Shown here one piece after another: positions 17,768 through 26,071 of a stretch of DNA of 64,000 bases. The notes beneath the pieces were generated by a model. It was not told the origin of the DNA. It saw only the letters and a program-made list of their open reading frames with translations, and did not search any database. A program made the translations under genes and the position numbers. Position 1 is the stretch's first letter; every line of letters starts with the position of its first letter. Source of the stretch: Oceanobacillus sojae (lineage in GTDB: Bacteria; Bacillota; Bacilli; Bacillales; Amphibacillaceae); the NCBI RefSeq assembly GCF_007991515.1, contig NZ_BJYM01000006.1, forward strand, positions 124,001 to 188,000, given 5' to 3'.

Positions 17768-18247
17768 CTACTTCCTCACAACAGGAATCCACATTTCACC
17801 ATATACCTTGCCATCACGCTTACCCATCTCAACAGATGTATTTGGCCCGCCGACATATGCAACATCCTGAGCTTCCGGCAGAGCCTCGCCAAAAGCTTTA
17901 CCAGTAAGTGTCTCATGCAAGTCTTTAGCAGTTTCTGCTTCTCCTTTAACAACAACATATTCCCCTTTAGGAAATTGAATAACTCTTGTTGCGTCAGGTA
18001 ATGTCTCTTTCGTCATTACACCAGCATAATGCATCATCTTATTATTCACCGCTTCATTGACGATAAAAATGTAGTCATTATCAGCAACAGTTTTTAACGT
18101 ATCCAGTGTTCCATCCTCATTCACTTTATTCCAGAAATCAGCTTTTTCTTTATTGATTCCCATATAGTCTGTATAATCACTTTTCAGTTCTGTTCCAAAA
18201 CCTAACACCACAAAGCTGTCTTTTTCTTCTAATGTATAATTTGCCAT
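17768..18247 (-). CDS. GyrI-like / AraC effector-binding domain protein
   Basis: This protein of 159 residues (MANYTLEEKDSFVVLGFGTEL...) looks like a stand-alone effector-binding domain of the GyrI/Rob type: paired alpha/beta repeats, a central PKGEYVVVKGEAE segment, and a C-terminal YGEMWIPVV strand. The frame is open to 18298, but ATG 18247 with GGCAGG upstream gives the usual start of the family. It is divergent from a WYL-type regulator that may control it. Such proteins bind small hydrophobic ligands or act as hydrolases; no specific function can be read here. Confidence 0.7.
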   Translation of the reverse strand: MANYTLEEKDSFVVLGFGTELKSDYTDYMGINKEKADFWNKVNEDGTLDTLKTVADNDYIFIVNEAVNNKMMHYAGVMTKETLPDATRVIQFPKGEYVVVKGEAETAKDLHETLTGKAFGEALPEAQDVAYVGGPNTSVEMGKRDGKVYGEMWIPVVRK

Positions 18248-18358
18248 ATTCAAAACCTGCCTTTTTAAGAATTTGTACCAAATGAGTTGTCTTTTCATTT
18301 GATATGTTTATACTAACGTTAAATCATGTCAAAAAGTGATACTGTTTAGGAGGATATC

Positions 18359-19315
18359 ATGAAAAAAGTTGAACGGATTAATATAATCATGCGCTATATC
18401 AATAATCGCTCCCGTTTTACCATATCAGAAATCATGCGGGAATTTAACATTTCACGATCGACAGCTATTAGAGATATACGGGAAATTGAAGCGATGGGAA
18501 TGCCGCTTGTCGCTGAAGTGGGAAGAGACGGAGGTTATTTTGTTATGAATAACTCCGTCCTGCCCACTGTTCGCTTCACGGATAATGAGATCAAAGCTCT
18601 TTTTCTTGCTTTTATGGCTACCAGAAATCAGCAGCTTCCTTATTTAAAAAGCCGTCACTCTCTGGCTGAAAAGCTGCTTGGTTTAATCTCTGAAAATCAA
18701 CAGGATGACCTGGTTCTTTTAAATCAAATTCTGCTGTTTGAAGGAACTAATCCCAATAATCCTGATTTGCTTGACCTGTCTGATCTTCCTCATCCTATGC
18801 TGGAACAGCTTATCCAAAACATCCTTCTGGATAGCTATTTATGGATTACTGTACAGGAAGGAAAAGAATTAAAATTTTATCCGATTTATCTTCTGCATCT
18901 TTATCGGGAAAAAAGCCGCTGGTTGATTGAAAGCTTCCATTTGAAAGAAGAAAAGACGCAAATTATTCCTGTAGACAGTCTTACTGATGTTGAACCCTAT
19001 CCTGTTAAAAATAGACTAAGCAGGAAAAAGATTTTGGAGAAACAGCGTTTGCAGAAAAAAGATGTTAACCTTGTGATTGACTTGGGGCCAAACGCAATTG
19101 CTCAATTTAAAAAGTATCATCCCCTTACTGTTTCTATTTCTTATACTAATCCTTACCAGACTAGTGCGCGTTTAAACACTTTTGTCGATGTCAGGAATGA
19201 AGAGGAGATTAGTGAGATGGTTAGCTGGCTACTTTTTCTTGGGGAAGATGTCGTGGTTAGGGAAATGCCGGGAGAGGTATTGTATGAAGTAAACAAGAGA
19301 GGATGGAGATATTGA
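18359..19315 (+). CDS. YafY/YobV-type transcriptional regulator with WYL domain
   Basis: This 318-residue protein has an N-terminal DeoR/HTH_11-type winged helix (FTISEIMREFNISRSTAIRDIREIEAMGMP), then a WYL-type sensor domain with LYREKSRWLIESFHLKEEK and a C-terminal extension. AGGAGG precedes the ATG. It is divergent from the GyrI-like gene, with about 110 bp between the chosen starts, a layout usual for a regulator and its target. The ligand is unknown. Confidence 0.85.
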   Translation: MKKVERINIIMRYINNRSRFTISEIMREFNISRSTAIRDIREIEAMGMPLVAEVGRDGGYFVMNNSVLPTVRFTDNEIKALFLAFMATRNQQLPYLKSRHSLAEKLLGLISENQQDDLVLLNQILLFEGTNPNNPDLLDLSDLPHPMLEQLIQNILLDSYLWITVQEGKELKFYPIYLLHLYREKSRWLIESFHLKEEKTQIIPVDSLTDVEPYPVKNRLSRKKILEKQRLQKKDVNLVIDLGPNAIAQFKKYHPLTVSISYTNPYQTSARLNTFVDVRNEEEISEMVSWLLFLGEDVVVREMPGEVLYEVNKRGWRY

Positions 19316-19389
19316 TTACGGAATTTTTGAACGAGAGTTCACAGAGTAAAGAGGTGCTATTACATAATTTAGATTTCTAAAAATTTATC

Positions 19390-19441
19390 TTGCATATCCA
19401 AATGAAAACGCTTATAATAAAATACAGAATACGGTATATTG
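19390..19441 (+). promoter_or_regulatory. yhf operon promoter with operator and cre-like box
   Basis: TTGCAT (19390-19395) and TATAAT (19413-19418) are spaced by 17 nt, a good sigma-A promoter. The imperfect palindrome CAGAATAC-G-GTATATTG (19425-19441) covers the expected transcription start. A sequence at 19402-19417 matches the cre consensus with one mismatch inside the promoter. The same -10/operator unit recurs at 20394-20424. YhfZ, encoded next, is the obvious candidate repressor. Confidence 0.7.
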
Positions 19442-19458
19442 GTAAAAGGGGGGTATAT

Positions 19459-20385
19459 ATGTGGGAAAGACTCTATTCTAAAAATGGTCTGGCGGCTAAG
19501 AAAATTGCAGAGTTATTGAATAAGATAGATGTTGGAGCCAAGGTGCCACGAGTTTCAGATTACAGCGAAAGATTGAATATTGGCAGAGGAACTGTGCAGC
19601 AGGCTATGAAATTGCTGGAAGAGATGAAAGCAATTCAGACAGAGGCAAGAGGTCATTTAGGCACTTTCTTAGTTTGGAAAGATGATGATGTTTTATTGGA
19701 AATAGCAGGGATTGCTCCTTTGATTGGATCAATGCCATTGCCTTATTCCAGAAAGTATGAAGGATTGGCAAGTGGAATTGTTGAAGCTTTTGAATCAGCA
19801 GGAAAGCGGGTTAATTTAATTTATATGCGTGGTGCAACAAATCGAATTGAGTCTTTAAGAACGAAGAGATGTGATTATGCTGTTGTATCCAAAATGACTG
19901 CAAAACTTACTTTATCTGACTATCCTAATCTGAAAATATTAAGAAGCTTTGGAGAGAATACCTATGTCTCTGCGCATAAAGTTTTCTTAGCAGACAAAGA
20001 AAAAAATGAAATTGAGGATGGAATGAGGGTTGGCGTGGACCAAGAGTCATTAGACCAATTTCAATTAACACATCTGGAATTTGCGGAAAAAGATGTTGAA
20101 TTTGTAGATGTTAACTATATGCAGCTATTCGATAAATTATCGAGTAAAGAAATAGATGCTACCATTTGGAATGTGGATGATAAGAGGATGACAAGGAATT
20201 TTAAATCTATTTCCTTCCAATCTGTAGAAGCTCAGAAGCTTGCAAGGGACACATCGCAGGCGGTCATTGTTATTGAAGGTGACCGGGAAGAGGAAATGAA
20301 TGAAAAATGGCACTCCGTAACTGAAGAGAAGATACTACAGGTGCAACAAAGTGTAGAAAAGGGAGAAGTAATACCGAGGTATTAA
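19459..20385 (+). CDS. yhfZ: YhfZ-family transcriptional regulator
   Basis: This 308-residue protein has an N-terminal GntR-like winged helix (VPRVSDYSERLNIGRGTVQQAMKLL) and a C-terminal periplasmic-binding-like ligand domain (GIAPLIGSMPLPYSRKYEGLASGIVEAF). Length and order match YhfZ at the head of the E. coli yhf operon. ATG 19459 is used, with AAGGGGGG upstream; the open frame from 19390 runs through the promoter. The next seven genes are all yhf homologues. It is inferred to regulate the operon through the palindromes at 19425-19441 and 20408-20424. Confidence 0.85.
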   Translation: MWERLYSKNGLAAKKIAELLNKIDVGAKVPRVSDYSERLNIGRGTVQQAMKLLEEMKAIQTEARGHLGTFLVWKDDDVLLEIAGIAPLIGSMPLPYSRKYEGLASGIVEAFESAGKRVNLIYMRGATNRIESLRTKRCDYAVVSKMTAKLTLSDYPNLKILRSFGENTYVSAHKVFLADKEKNEIEDGMRVGVDQESLDQFQLTHLEFAEKDVEFVDVNYMQLFDKLSSKEIDATIWNVDDKRMTRNFKSISFQSVEAQKLARDTSQAVIVIEGDREEEMNEKWHSVTEEKILQVQQSVEKGEVIPRY

Positions 20386-20393
20386 TATCCTTC

Positions 20394-20424
20394 CTTATAA
20401 TAAAATACAATATACAGTATATTG
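20394..20424 (+). promoter_or_regulatory. Second copy of the yhf operator, before yhfY
   Basis: Sixteen bases (20394-20409) are identical to 19411-19426 and include TATAAT. The perfect 8-1-8 palindrome CAATATAC-A-GTATATTG follows at 20408-20424. It lies 13 bp before the yhfY start. No good -35 box is seen at 17 nt, so it may act as a secondary operator or a weak internal promoter. Confidence 0.65.
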
Positions 20425-20436
20425 AGGTATGATAAT

Positions 20437-20802
20437 ATGAACAAATTGGAAATGAATAAGAAATTAACAATTTTATTAGAAGGTCAAATCATTACGAAGC
20501 AAGCTTATGATGTTACGAATCAAACGTATGATTTTTTAGCAGCAAAATTTAACAAAGAACCAATTGAAAACTCGGAAATGTTTTGGACACATATGTGTAT
20601 GGCTTTAGCCCGAATTGAAAAAGGGGAAGAATTGGAAGGTCCATCTCAGGCAGTCGTAGATGATATATATCAGACACCATATATGGAAGAAATAAAAGAG
20701 GTCATTGAGTTTGTAAAAGATCAGCTTCATCACGAATTTCCAAAAGAAGAGCAGGATTATTTTTATCTCCATTTACATGGAGTTATGGAGAATAACAAAT
20801 AG
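20437..20802 (+). CDS. yhfY: YhfY-like stand-alone PRD domain protein
   Basis: This 121-residue protein is a single PTS-regulation-domain-like helical unit with the conserved His region WTHMCMALARIEKGE and a second half ending QDYFYLHLHGVM. There is no DNA-binding domain. ATG 20437 follows GAGG; the frame also opens at a TTG at 20422 that lies in the operator. Its position after yhfZ and its length match YhfY of E. coli. PRD domains are normally phosphorylated by PTS proteins on His; whether this one is cannot be told from sequence. Confidence 0.8.
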   Translation: MNKLEMNKKLTILLEGQIITKQAYDVTNQTYDFLAAKFNKEPIENSEMFWTHMCMALARIEKGEELEGPSQAVVDDIYQTPYMEEIKEVIEFVKDQLHHEFPKEEQDYFYLHLHGVMENNK

Positions 20803-20813
20803 GAGGTTTTATT

Positions 20814-21176
20814 ATGTTGAAAATTGTAATTGGTGGTCAATTAAACAAGCAGGTAATTGAGAAGCAAATTAAAGAGTTGGGTGGGCAGGAAGTCGATGTG
20901 GTAATCAAGAGTGATTTAGATGCTGTAATGGCTATTAAAAATAAGCAGGCTGACTACTATGTCGGGGCGTGTGAAACTGGATCAGGCGGTGCACTTGCAA
21001 TGGCTTATGCGTTATTAGGACAGAGCAATTGTGTTTCGTTAGCTTCCCCGAGTTCTGTCATGAGCAAAGAGCAAATAGAAGAAGAAGTAAACAAAGGGAA
21101 GGTAGCTTTTGGTTTCACTGCTCCTTCCTCGAAGAATATGTTAGATATTTTAATCCCTGCTTTACTAAATAAATAA
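20814..21176 (+). CDS. yhfU: YhfU-family protein (DUF2620)
   Basis: This 120-residue cytoplasmic protein has a Rossmann-like start (MLKIVIGGQLNKQVIEKQI) and a glycine-rich loop (ACETGSGGALAMAYALLG). AGGAGG precedes the ATG, 11 bp after yhfY. It corresponds to YhfU of the E. coli yhf operon. The tight coupling to YhfT suggests an accessory subunit of that transporter; no enzyme function is known to me. Confidence 0.8.
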   Translation: MLKIVIGGQLNKQVIEKQIKELGGQEVDVVIKSDLDAVMAIKNKQADYYVGACETGSGGALAMAYALLGQSNCVSLASPSSVMSKEQIEEEVNKGKVAFGFTAPSSKNMLDILIPALLNK

Positions 21177-21200
21177 GGACGGGTCAGGAGGTAGGAAAGA

Positions 21201-22493
21201 ATGGAGTTTACAATCATTCAGCTTATATCTATTGCTTTAGTCGGTGCAATAGGTTCCATGCTGGTTAATCGAGGGGTAGCAGTGTTTAATGATGGGCTGC
21301 GGCCTATTATGCCAGAATATTTGGAAGGACGTATTACAAGAAAAGAACTGGCAGCAACTAGTTTTGCTTTAAGTTTTGGGTTAATTATTGGATTTGGGAT
21401 TCCTTTATCCATTGGTGCAGTAATTATTATAGCACATAGTATTTTATTAGCTTGTGACATCATTGGTATTTGGACGCCAGATAGTAAAAAAGGAATGATT
21501 ATCTCAGGAATTGTCGGCGCTGTGTACAGCATTGGAGTATGTCTGGGTCTTCAGTTTATTGTTGATCTGTTTAACCAGCTTCCAATCAATTTCTTGGAGT
21601 CTTTAAGTCTGGTAGGAACTCCTATCATTATATCTTTCACGGTTTTCCCGGCAGTAGCTGTAGGGTATCAGCATGGGATGAAGAAGGCAATGAGTACAGC
21701 TCTGATTACTTTTATCGCCTACCTCTTATTTGCTAAATTTGGATCATTTACCGTTGCCTCTTATGATATAACATTAAGTCCGGAGGGGATGGCGCTCTTA
21801 GTCGGAATGTTGATGATGGTATATTATGCGGCAAAAGTGAAAGGCGAGGGAGAATCTACGAATGCTGATTTGGTAAATATATTTGCTGAGCGTGTAAATA
21901 AAATCAGGAAAAACCGCTGGTTACTTGCGTTAATGGGTGGTTTGATTGCGCTGGTATCTGCACAGTTAATACTTGCAGTAGATGCCATGCCGCAAGCCTT
22001 AATTAACGAGGGAAAATATACTGAAGGTGCAATTGCAACGTTTGCAAGAGCGATTGGATTTATTCCTTTGGTATTCTCAACCGCAATTGTAACTGGAGTC
22101 TATGGTCTTGCTGGTACAACAATGGTTTTTGTAGTTGGTCTTATTTTTAGGGATATTCCGATACTGGCGTTCGTATTAGGAGCCGTAGTTATGTATGCAG
22201 AAGTAATGCTGCTGTCCATAGTTACTAAAAGCATGGATAAACTCCCGGGAGTTCGGGAAATGGGAGAGCATATTCGAACATCATTAGCGGATGTATTGGG
22301 GATGGCCATATTAATTGGGAGTGCCATGGCTTCTGAACAGATTGCGCCTGGAATTGGATTTTTCTGGGTGATGGGATTCTACCTAATTAACCGTATGGCC
22401 AAGAAACCGCTCGTAGAATTAGCTGTAGGACCTGTAGCAGTTGTTGCTTTAGGAATTCTGGTCAATATTTTGAACCTGGTAGGTTTATGGTAA
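21201..22493 (+). CDS. yhfT: YhfT-family membrane transporter
   Basis: This 430-residue protein has about 12 hydrophobic segments and a conserved cytoplasmic loop RGVAVFNDGLRPIMPEYLEG near the N-terminus. It matches YhfT, the predicted transporter of the yhf operon. The ribosome site AGGAGG lies 24 bp after yhfU. With YhfU and YhfY it would import the operon's unidentified substrate. It is not a PTS, ABC or MFS protein by motif. Confidence 0.82.
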   Translation: MEFTIIQLISIALVGAIGSMLVNRGVAVFNDGLRPIMPEYLEGRITRKELAATSFALSFGLIIGFGIPLSIGAVIIIAHSILLACDIIGIWTPDSKKGMIISGIVGAVYSIGVCLGLQFIVDLFNQLPINFLESLSLVGTPIIISFTVFPAVAVGYQHGMKKAMSTALITFIAYLLFAKFGSFTVASYDITLSPEGMALLVGMLMMVYYAAKVKGEGESTNADLVNIFAERVNKIRKNRWLLALMGGLIALVSAQLILAVDAMPQALINEGKYTEGAIATFARAIGFIPLVFSTAIVTGVYGLAGTTMVFVVGLIFRDIPILAFVLGAVVMYAEVMLLSIVTKSMDKLPGVREMGEHIRTSLADVLGMAILIGSAMASEQIAPGIGFFWVMGFYLINRMAKKPLVELAVGPVAVVALGILVNILNLVGLW

Positions 22494-22584
22494 ATAAATT
22501 TCTTACATAAACCACATCACTCTGTCATTTTAAATGGATAGAGATATAAAGCTAGTTGAAGCCTATGGAAGGAATGGGATTGTT

Positions 22585-23460
22585 ATGTTAGTTAGCGGGA
22601 TAACTTATATGCATGAGCATACGACAATAGATTTATCGGAAGTGAAAAATACGGAAGACTGCCAACTGGATGTGTTCTCGGAGACTGTATCAGAATACAA
22701 AAAATTATACGAAAAAGGTGTCCGGAATATTGTTGATGTCACAAATTTTGGGATGGGAAGGAATATTCCATTTGTAGAGAAGGCTGCGGAATTAAGCGAG
22801 ATAAATATTATTCATTCTACGGGTTTTTATCAGGAAGAATTCTACCCAGTACAGGTGTGGAGAGAAACCAAGGAACAGTTGGCTGAAAGAATGATAAAAG
22901 AAATCAATGAGGGGATTAAAGGAACAAACGTAAAGGCTGGCATTATTGGAGAAATTGGTACGAGTTTTAATGAATGGACAGTAACAGAGAAGAAAGTCTT
23001 TGATGCTGTTGTTATTGCTCATAGAGAAACCAATAAACCGATAACAACACATACCTCCATTGGGACACTTGGATTAGAACAGGTAGAATTTTTCAAATCA
23101 GAAAAAGTAGATTTGGATAAAGTTGTTATCGGACACGTTGATCTTACTGGAGATGCCGATTATATATTGAACATGTTGAAACAAGGTGTATATGTTGAAT
23201 TTGATACGGTAGGTAAGGAAAGCTATATGCCAGACCGCACAAGAGCAGAAATGTTAAAGAAAATCCAAGATGCCGGATATATAGAACGCGTATTTTTATC
23301 AATGGATATTACGAGAAAATCTCATTTAGAGTACCAAGGAGGACTGGGATACAGCTTTTTACTGGATTCGTTTGTTCCTTTGATGCAGTCTCACGGCATT
23401 ACAGACGAGTCCATTGATAAAATGCTCGTAAAAAATCCGATGACTTTTATGAATACCTGA
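22585..23460 (+). CDS. php: Phosphotriesterase homology protein (Php/YhfV)
   Basis: This TIM-barrel metallohydrolase of the amidohydrolase superfamily has 291 residues from ATG 22585; the frame is open from 22534. Metal ligands in order: HEH, Glu in KAGIIGEIGTS, His in TTHTSIG, His in VIGHVDL, Asp in LSMDITRKS. A Glu instead of the carboxylated Lys as bridging ligand is characteristic of E. coli Php and separates it from the two other phosphotriesterase-family proteins in this window. Its activity in the yhf pathway is not established; relatives hydrolyse lactones and phospho-lactones. Confidence 0.87.
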   Translation: MLVSGITYMHEHTTIDLSEVKNTEDCQLDVFSETVSEYKKLYEKGVRNIVDVTNFGMGRNIPFVEKAAELSEINIIHSTGFYQEEFYPVQVWRETKEQLAERMIKEINEGIKGTNVKAGIIGEIGTSFNEWTVTEKKVFDAVVIAHRETNKPITTHTSIGTLGLEQVEFFKSEKVDLDKVVIGHVDLTGDADYILNMLKQGVYVEFDTVGKESYMPDRTRAEMLKKIQDAGYIERVFLSMDITRKSHLEYQGGLGYSFLLDSFVPLMQSHGITDESIDKMLVKNPMTFMNT

Positions 23461-23604
23461 GAAAAATTATATTCATAGAGAGTTAAGGAATGCTGATATA
23501 TGAAAGAATAGGCTGGCTGAAAAGATTTGGTGCTTAGAAATCCATGAAATATTTCTCCAGTCTATTCAAAAATATTATCTATGTCTTAGATAGGGGAAAT
23601 AAGC

Positions 23605-24801
23605 ATGACAAAAAGAGTGATTATTTTAATACTGGACAGTTTAGGTGTCGGCAATATGGATGATGTGAAAGAATATCATCCACAGGATATTGGCGCAAAT
23701 ACCTTTTATCATATTTTAGATAAAACATCTTTAAATATACCAAATCTTGAAAGACTGGGAATAAATAAAATTCTACATCATCCTAAATTAAAAAATGAAG
23801 AAAATCTGGCTAGCTACGGTGTATTGAATTTAATGCATCAGGGAGCTGATAGTTTTGAAGGCCATAATGAAATTATGGGTTCGAAGCCGAAGAAAGCATA
23901 CCTTGCTCCTTTTATTGAGAATATGGAAGAAGTGAAAGCAGCGTTAGAAAATGAGGGATATAAAGTAACGATACCTAATCCAAAGATGCCATATCTGCTG
24001 GTGAATGATCTCGTTATAGTGGCAGATAATATCGAGACCGATTATGGACAAATATATAATGTGAGTGCTCCTTTAGATTATATTTCGTTCGAAGAAGTTT
24101 TGAAAATAGGAAATTGTGTCCGAAAAAATGTCAAAGTGAACAGAGTGATTGCACTTGGAGGGAAAAATGTGACTCCAAAGCATTTACAAGCATCTATAGA
24201 ACGCCGGGCCGATGGATTAGTCGGCGTAAACTCTCCAAAATCAAATGTTTATAAACAAGGATATGAAGTTCGTCATCTGGGATATGGAATATCTCCGAAG
24301 TATCAGCTGCCGACGATTGCTGTAAAAGAAGGGCTGGATGTATCTCTGGTAGGAAAAATGCAGGACGTTATTTATTGTGAAGGTGCTAAAAAATTTCCTG
24401 GAGTTGATACAAAACAAGTAATGGAAAATATCCTTCATGAGATGGATCATGTGAATTCTGGTTTGATTGCAGCAACAGTCCAAGAAACGGATCTTGCTGG
24501 TCATGCTCAAGATCCGGATAGGTATGCAGATCGTATTGAATTAGTAGATACGTATTTGACGGAAGTATTTCATAGAATGACAAAGAACGATTTATTAATT
24601 ATGAGTGCTGATCATGGTAATGATCCTACAATTGGCCATAGTCAGCATACAAGAGAAAAAACGTATTTACTTGCTTTTCATAAAGGCTGGAATCCAATAA
24701 ACATCGGAGAAAGGGACACGCTGTCAGATATAGGTGCCACGGCAGCTGCTTATTTAGAACTGCATCCGACAGAAAATGGAGAGTCGTTTCTTTTTGAATA
24801 A
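23605..24801 (+). CDS. yhfW: YhfW-like phosphopentomutase family protein
   Basis: This 398-residue member of the alkaline phosphatase superfamily is DeoB-like. It begins with LILDSLGVGNMDD (metal Asp), keeps the active-site region HQGADSFEGHNEIMG in place of the usual Thr nucleophile segment, then has ETDLAGHAQD and the C-terminal metal motif SADHGNDPTIGHSQHTREK. GGGGA precedes the ATG. DeoB enzymes interconvert pentose 1- and 5-phosphates, so a phosphorylated pentose-like intermediate is possible in this pathway. Confidence 0.85.
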   Translation: MTKRVIILILDSLGVGNMDDVKEYHPQDIGANTFYHILDKTSLNIPNLERLGINKILHHPKLKNEENLASYGVLNLMHQGADSFEGHNEIMGSKPKKAYLAPFIENMEEVKAALENEGYKVTIPNPKMPYLLVNDLVIVADNIETDYGQIYNVSAPLDYISFEEVLKIGNCVRKNVKVNRVIALGGKNVTPKHLQASIERRADGLVGVNSPKSNVYKQGYEVRHLGYGISPKYQLPTIAVKEGLDVSLVGKMQDVIYCEGAKKFPGVDTKQVMENILHEMDHVNSGLIAATVQETDLAGHAQDPDRYADRIELVDTYLTEVFHRMTKNDLLIMSADHGNDPTIGHSQHTREKTYLLAFHKGWNPINIGERDTLSDIGATAAAYLELHPTENGESFLFE

Positions 24802-24827
24802 GTATTTGTGATTGGAGAGGGAAGTTT

Positions 24828-26003
24828 ATGTTTCTGGAAATAACAAAAAAACGTAACTATAAATTAATAGATATTTCTTTAAAGCTGCATCAGCAGGGAA
24901 TCATTGATCCAAATACGTATGTACTCGATTTGGATACGATTAAAGAAAATGCATCTATGTTAAATAAAGAAGCTGAAAGATTAGGTATGGAATTATTTTT
25001 TATGACAAAACAAATTGGAAGAAACCCAGCTGTAGCCAATGCTATCGTAGAAGCAGGTATCAAAAAAGCTGTAGCGGTTGACCCATGGGAAGCCATCACA
25101 TTGAGTAAGGCTGGTATTCAGATTGGACATGTTGGGCATCTTGTTCAAATACCTAAAAATATGATTCGGACCATCTTAAAACTCAACCCAGATTATATTA
25201 CTGTATTCAGCTACGAAAATGCAAAAAATATAAGTGATATTGCAAATGAAATGGGAAAATCACAGAAAATCTTTTTGCGTATTGCTGAGGAAAACGATTA
25301 TATTTATTATGGCCAGGAGGGCGGATTTACCTTATCCAGGCTGTTTGAAGATATAAAAAAATTAGAAGCATTAAAGGCTGTAGAAATAGCCGGATTAACA
25401 AGTTTTCCCTGTCTGCTTATTAAAGAAAATAAACCATCTGTTACACCTAATGTTGCATCGATGCAAAAGGCAAATGAATTTTTAAAGGAAAAAGGCTATG
25501 AGCATTTGGAATTGAATATGCCTAGTGCTACTTCGACAGAAACGATGCGTTTATTAAAAGAGCATGGCGCCACCCAAGGAGAACCTGGTCATGCACTGAC
25601 AGGCACCACGCCACTGCATACAGAAGATTTTCTGAAAGAAAGACCAGCGATGACATATGTGTCTGAAGTTTCTCATGTGTCTAATAAGAAGGCGTATGTG
25701 TTCGGTGGTGGATTTTACCCAAGATCACATATGAAGTGCGCTTTGGTAGGATCTAGTAGCACACAGTTGAAGAAAGTACCTGTTCTTCAAAATGAACCAG
25801 GGCATATTGATTATTACGGGACACTCGATACGGATTGTGTTCATATTGGAGATACAGCAATTTTTGCCTTCCGTACACAAGTTTTTGTGACACATGCAAA
25901 AATTGCTGTTATTCAGGGACTCTCCAGTTCACCAAAATTGATAGGTATCTATGATTCAGTGGGGAATTTACTGAGTGATGGACAAACGATAGATAATGAA
26001 TAA
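24828..26003 (+). CDS. yhfX: YhfX-like PLP-dependent protein, alanine racemase fold
   Basis: This 391-residue protein has the fold-type III PLP layout: the N-terminal barrel strand TYVLDLDTI, the putative PLP Lys in LFFMTKQIGRNPAV, and the C-terminal beta domain with YYGTLDTDCVHIGD. GGAGAGGG precedes the ATG, 26 bp after yhfW. YhfX proteins resemble amino-acid racemases, but a substrate has not been assigned from sequence. Confidence 0.83.
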   Translation: MFLEITKKRNYKLIDISLKLHQQGIIDPNTYVLDLDTIKENASMLNKEAERLGMELFFMTKQIGRNPAVANAIVEAGIKKAVAVDPWEAITLSKAGIQIGHVGHLVQIPKNMIRTILKLNPDYITVFSYENAKNISDIANEMGKSQKIFLRIAEENDYIYYGQEGGFTLSRLFEDIKKLEALKAVEIAGLTSFPCLLIKENKPSVTPNVASMQKANEFLKEKGYEHLELNMPSATSTETMRLLKEHGATQGEPGHALTGTTPLHTEDFLKERPAMTYVSEVSHVSNKKAYVFGGGFYPRSHMKCALVGSSSTQLKKVPVLQNEPGHIDYYGTLDTDCVHIGDTAIFAFRTQVFVTHAKIAVIQGLSSSPKLIGIYDSVGNLLSDGQTIDNE

Positions 26004-26071
26004 AAATAAACCAGCCTTTTAGAAATTTTTTGTAAATATATCAATTGGAATAAGGGAAAGGGGTACTTATC

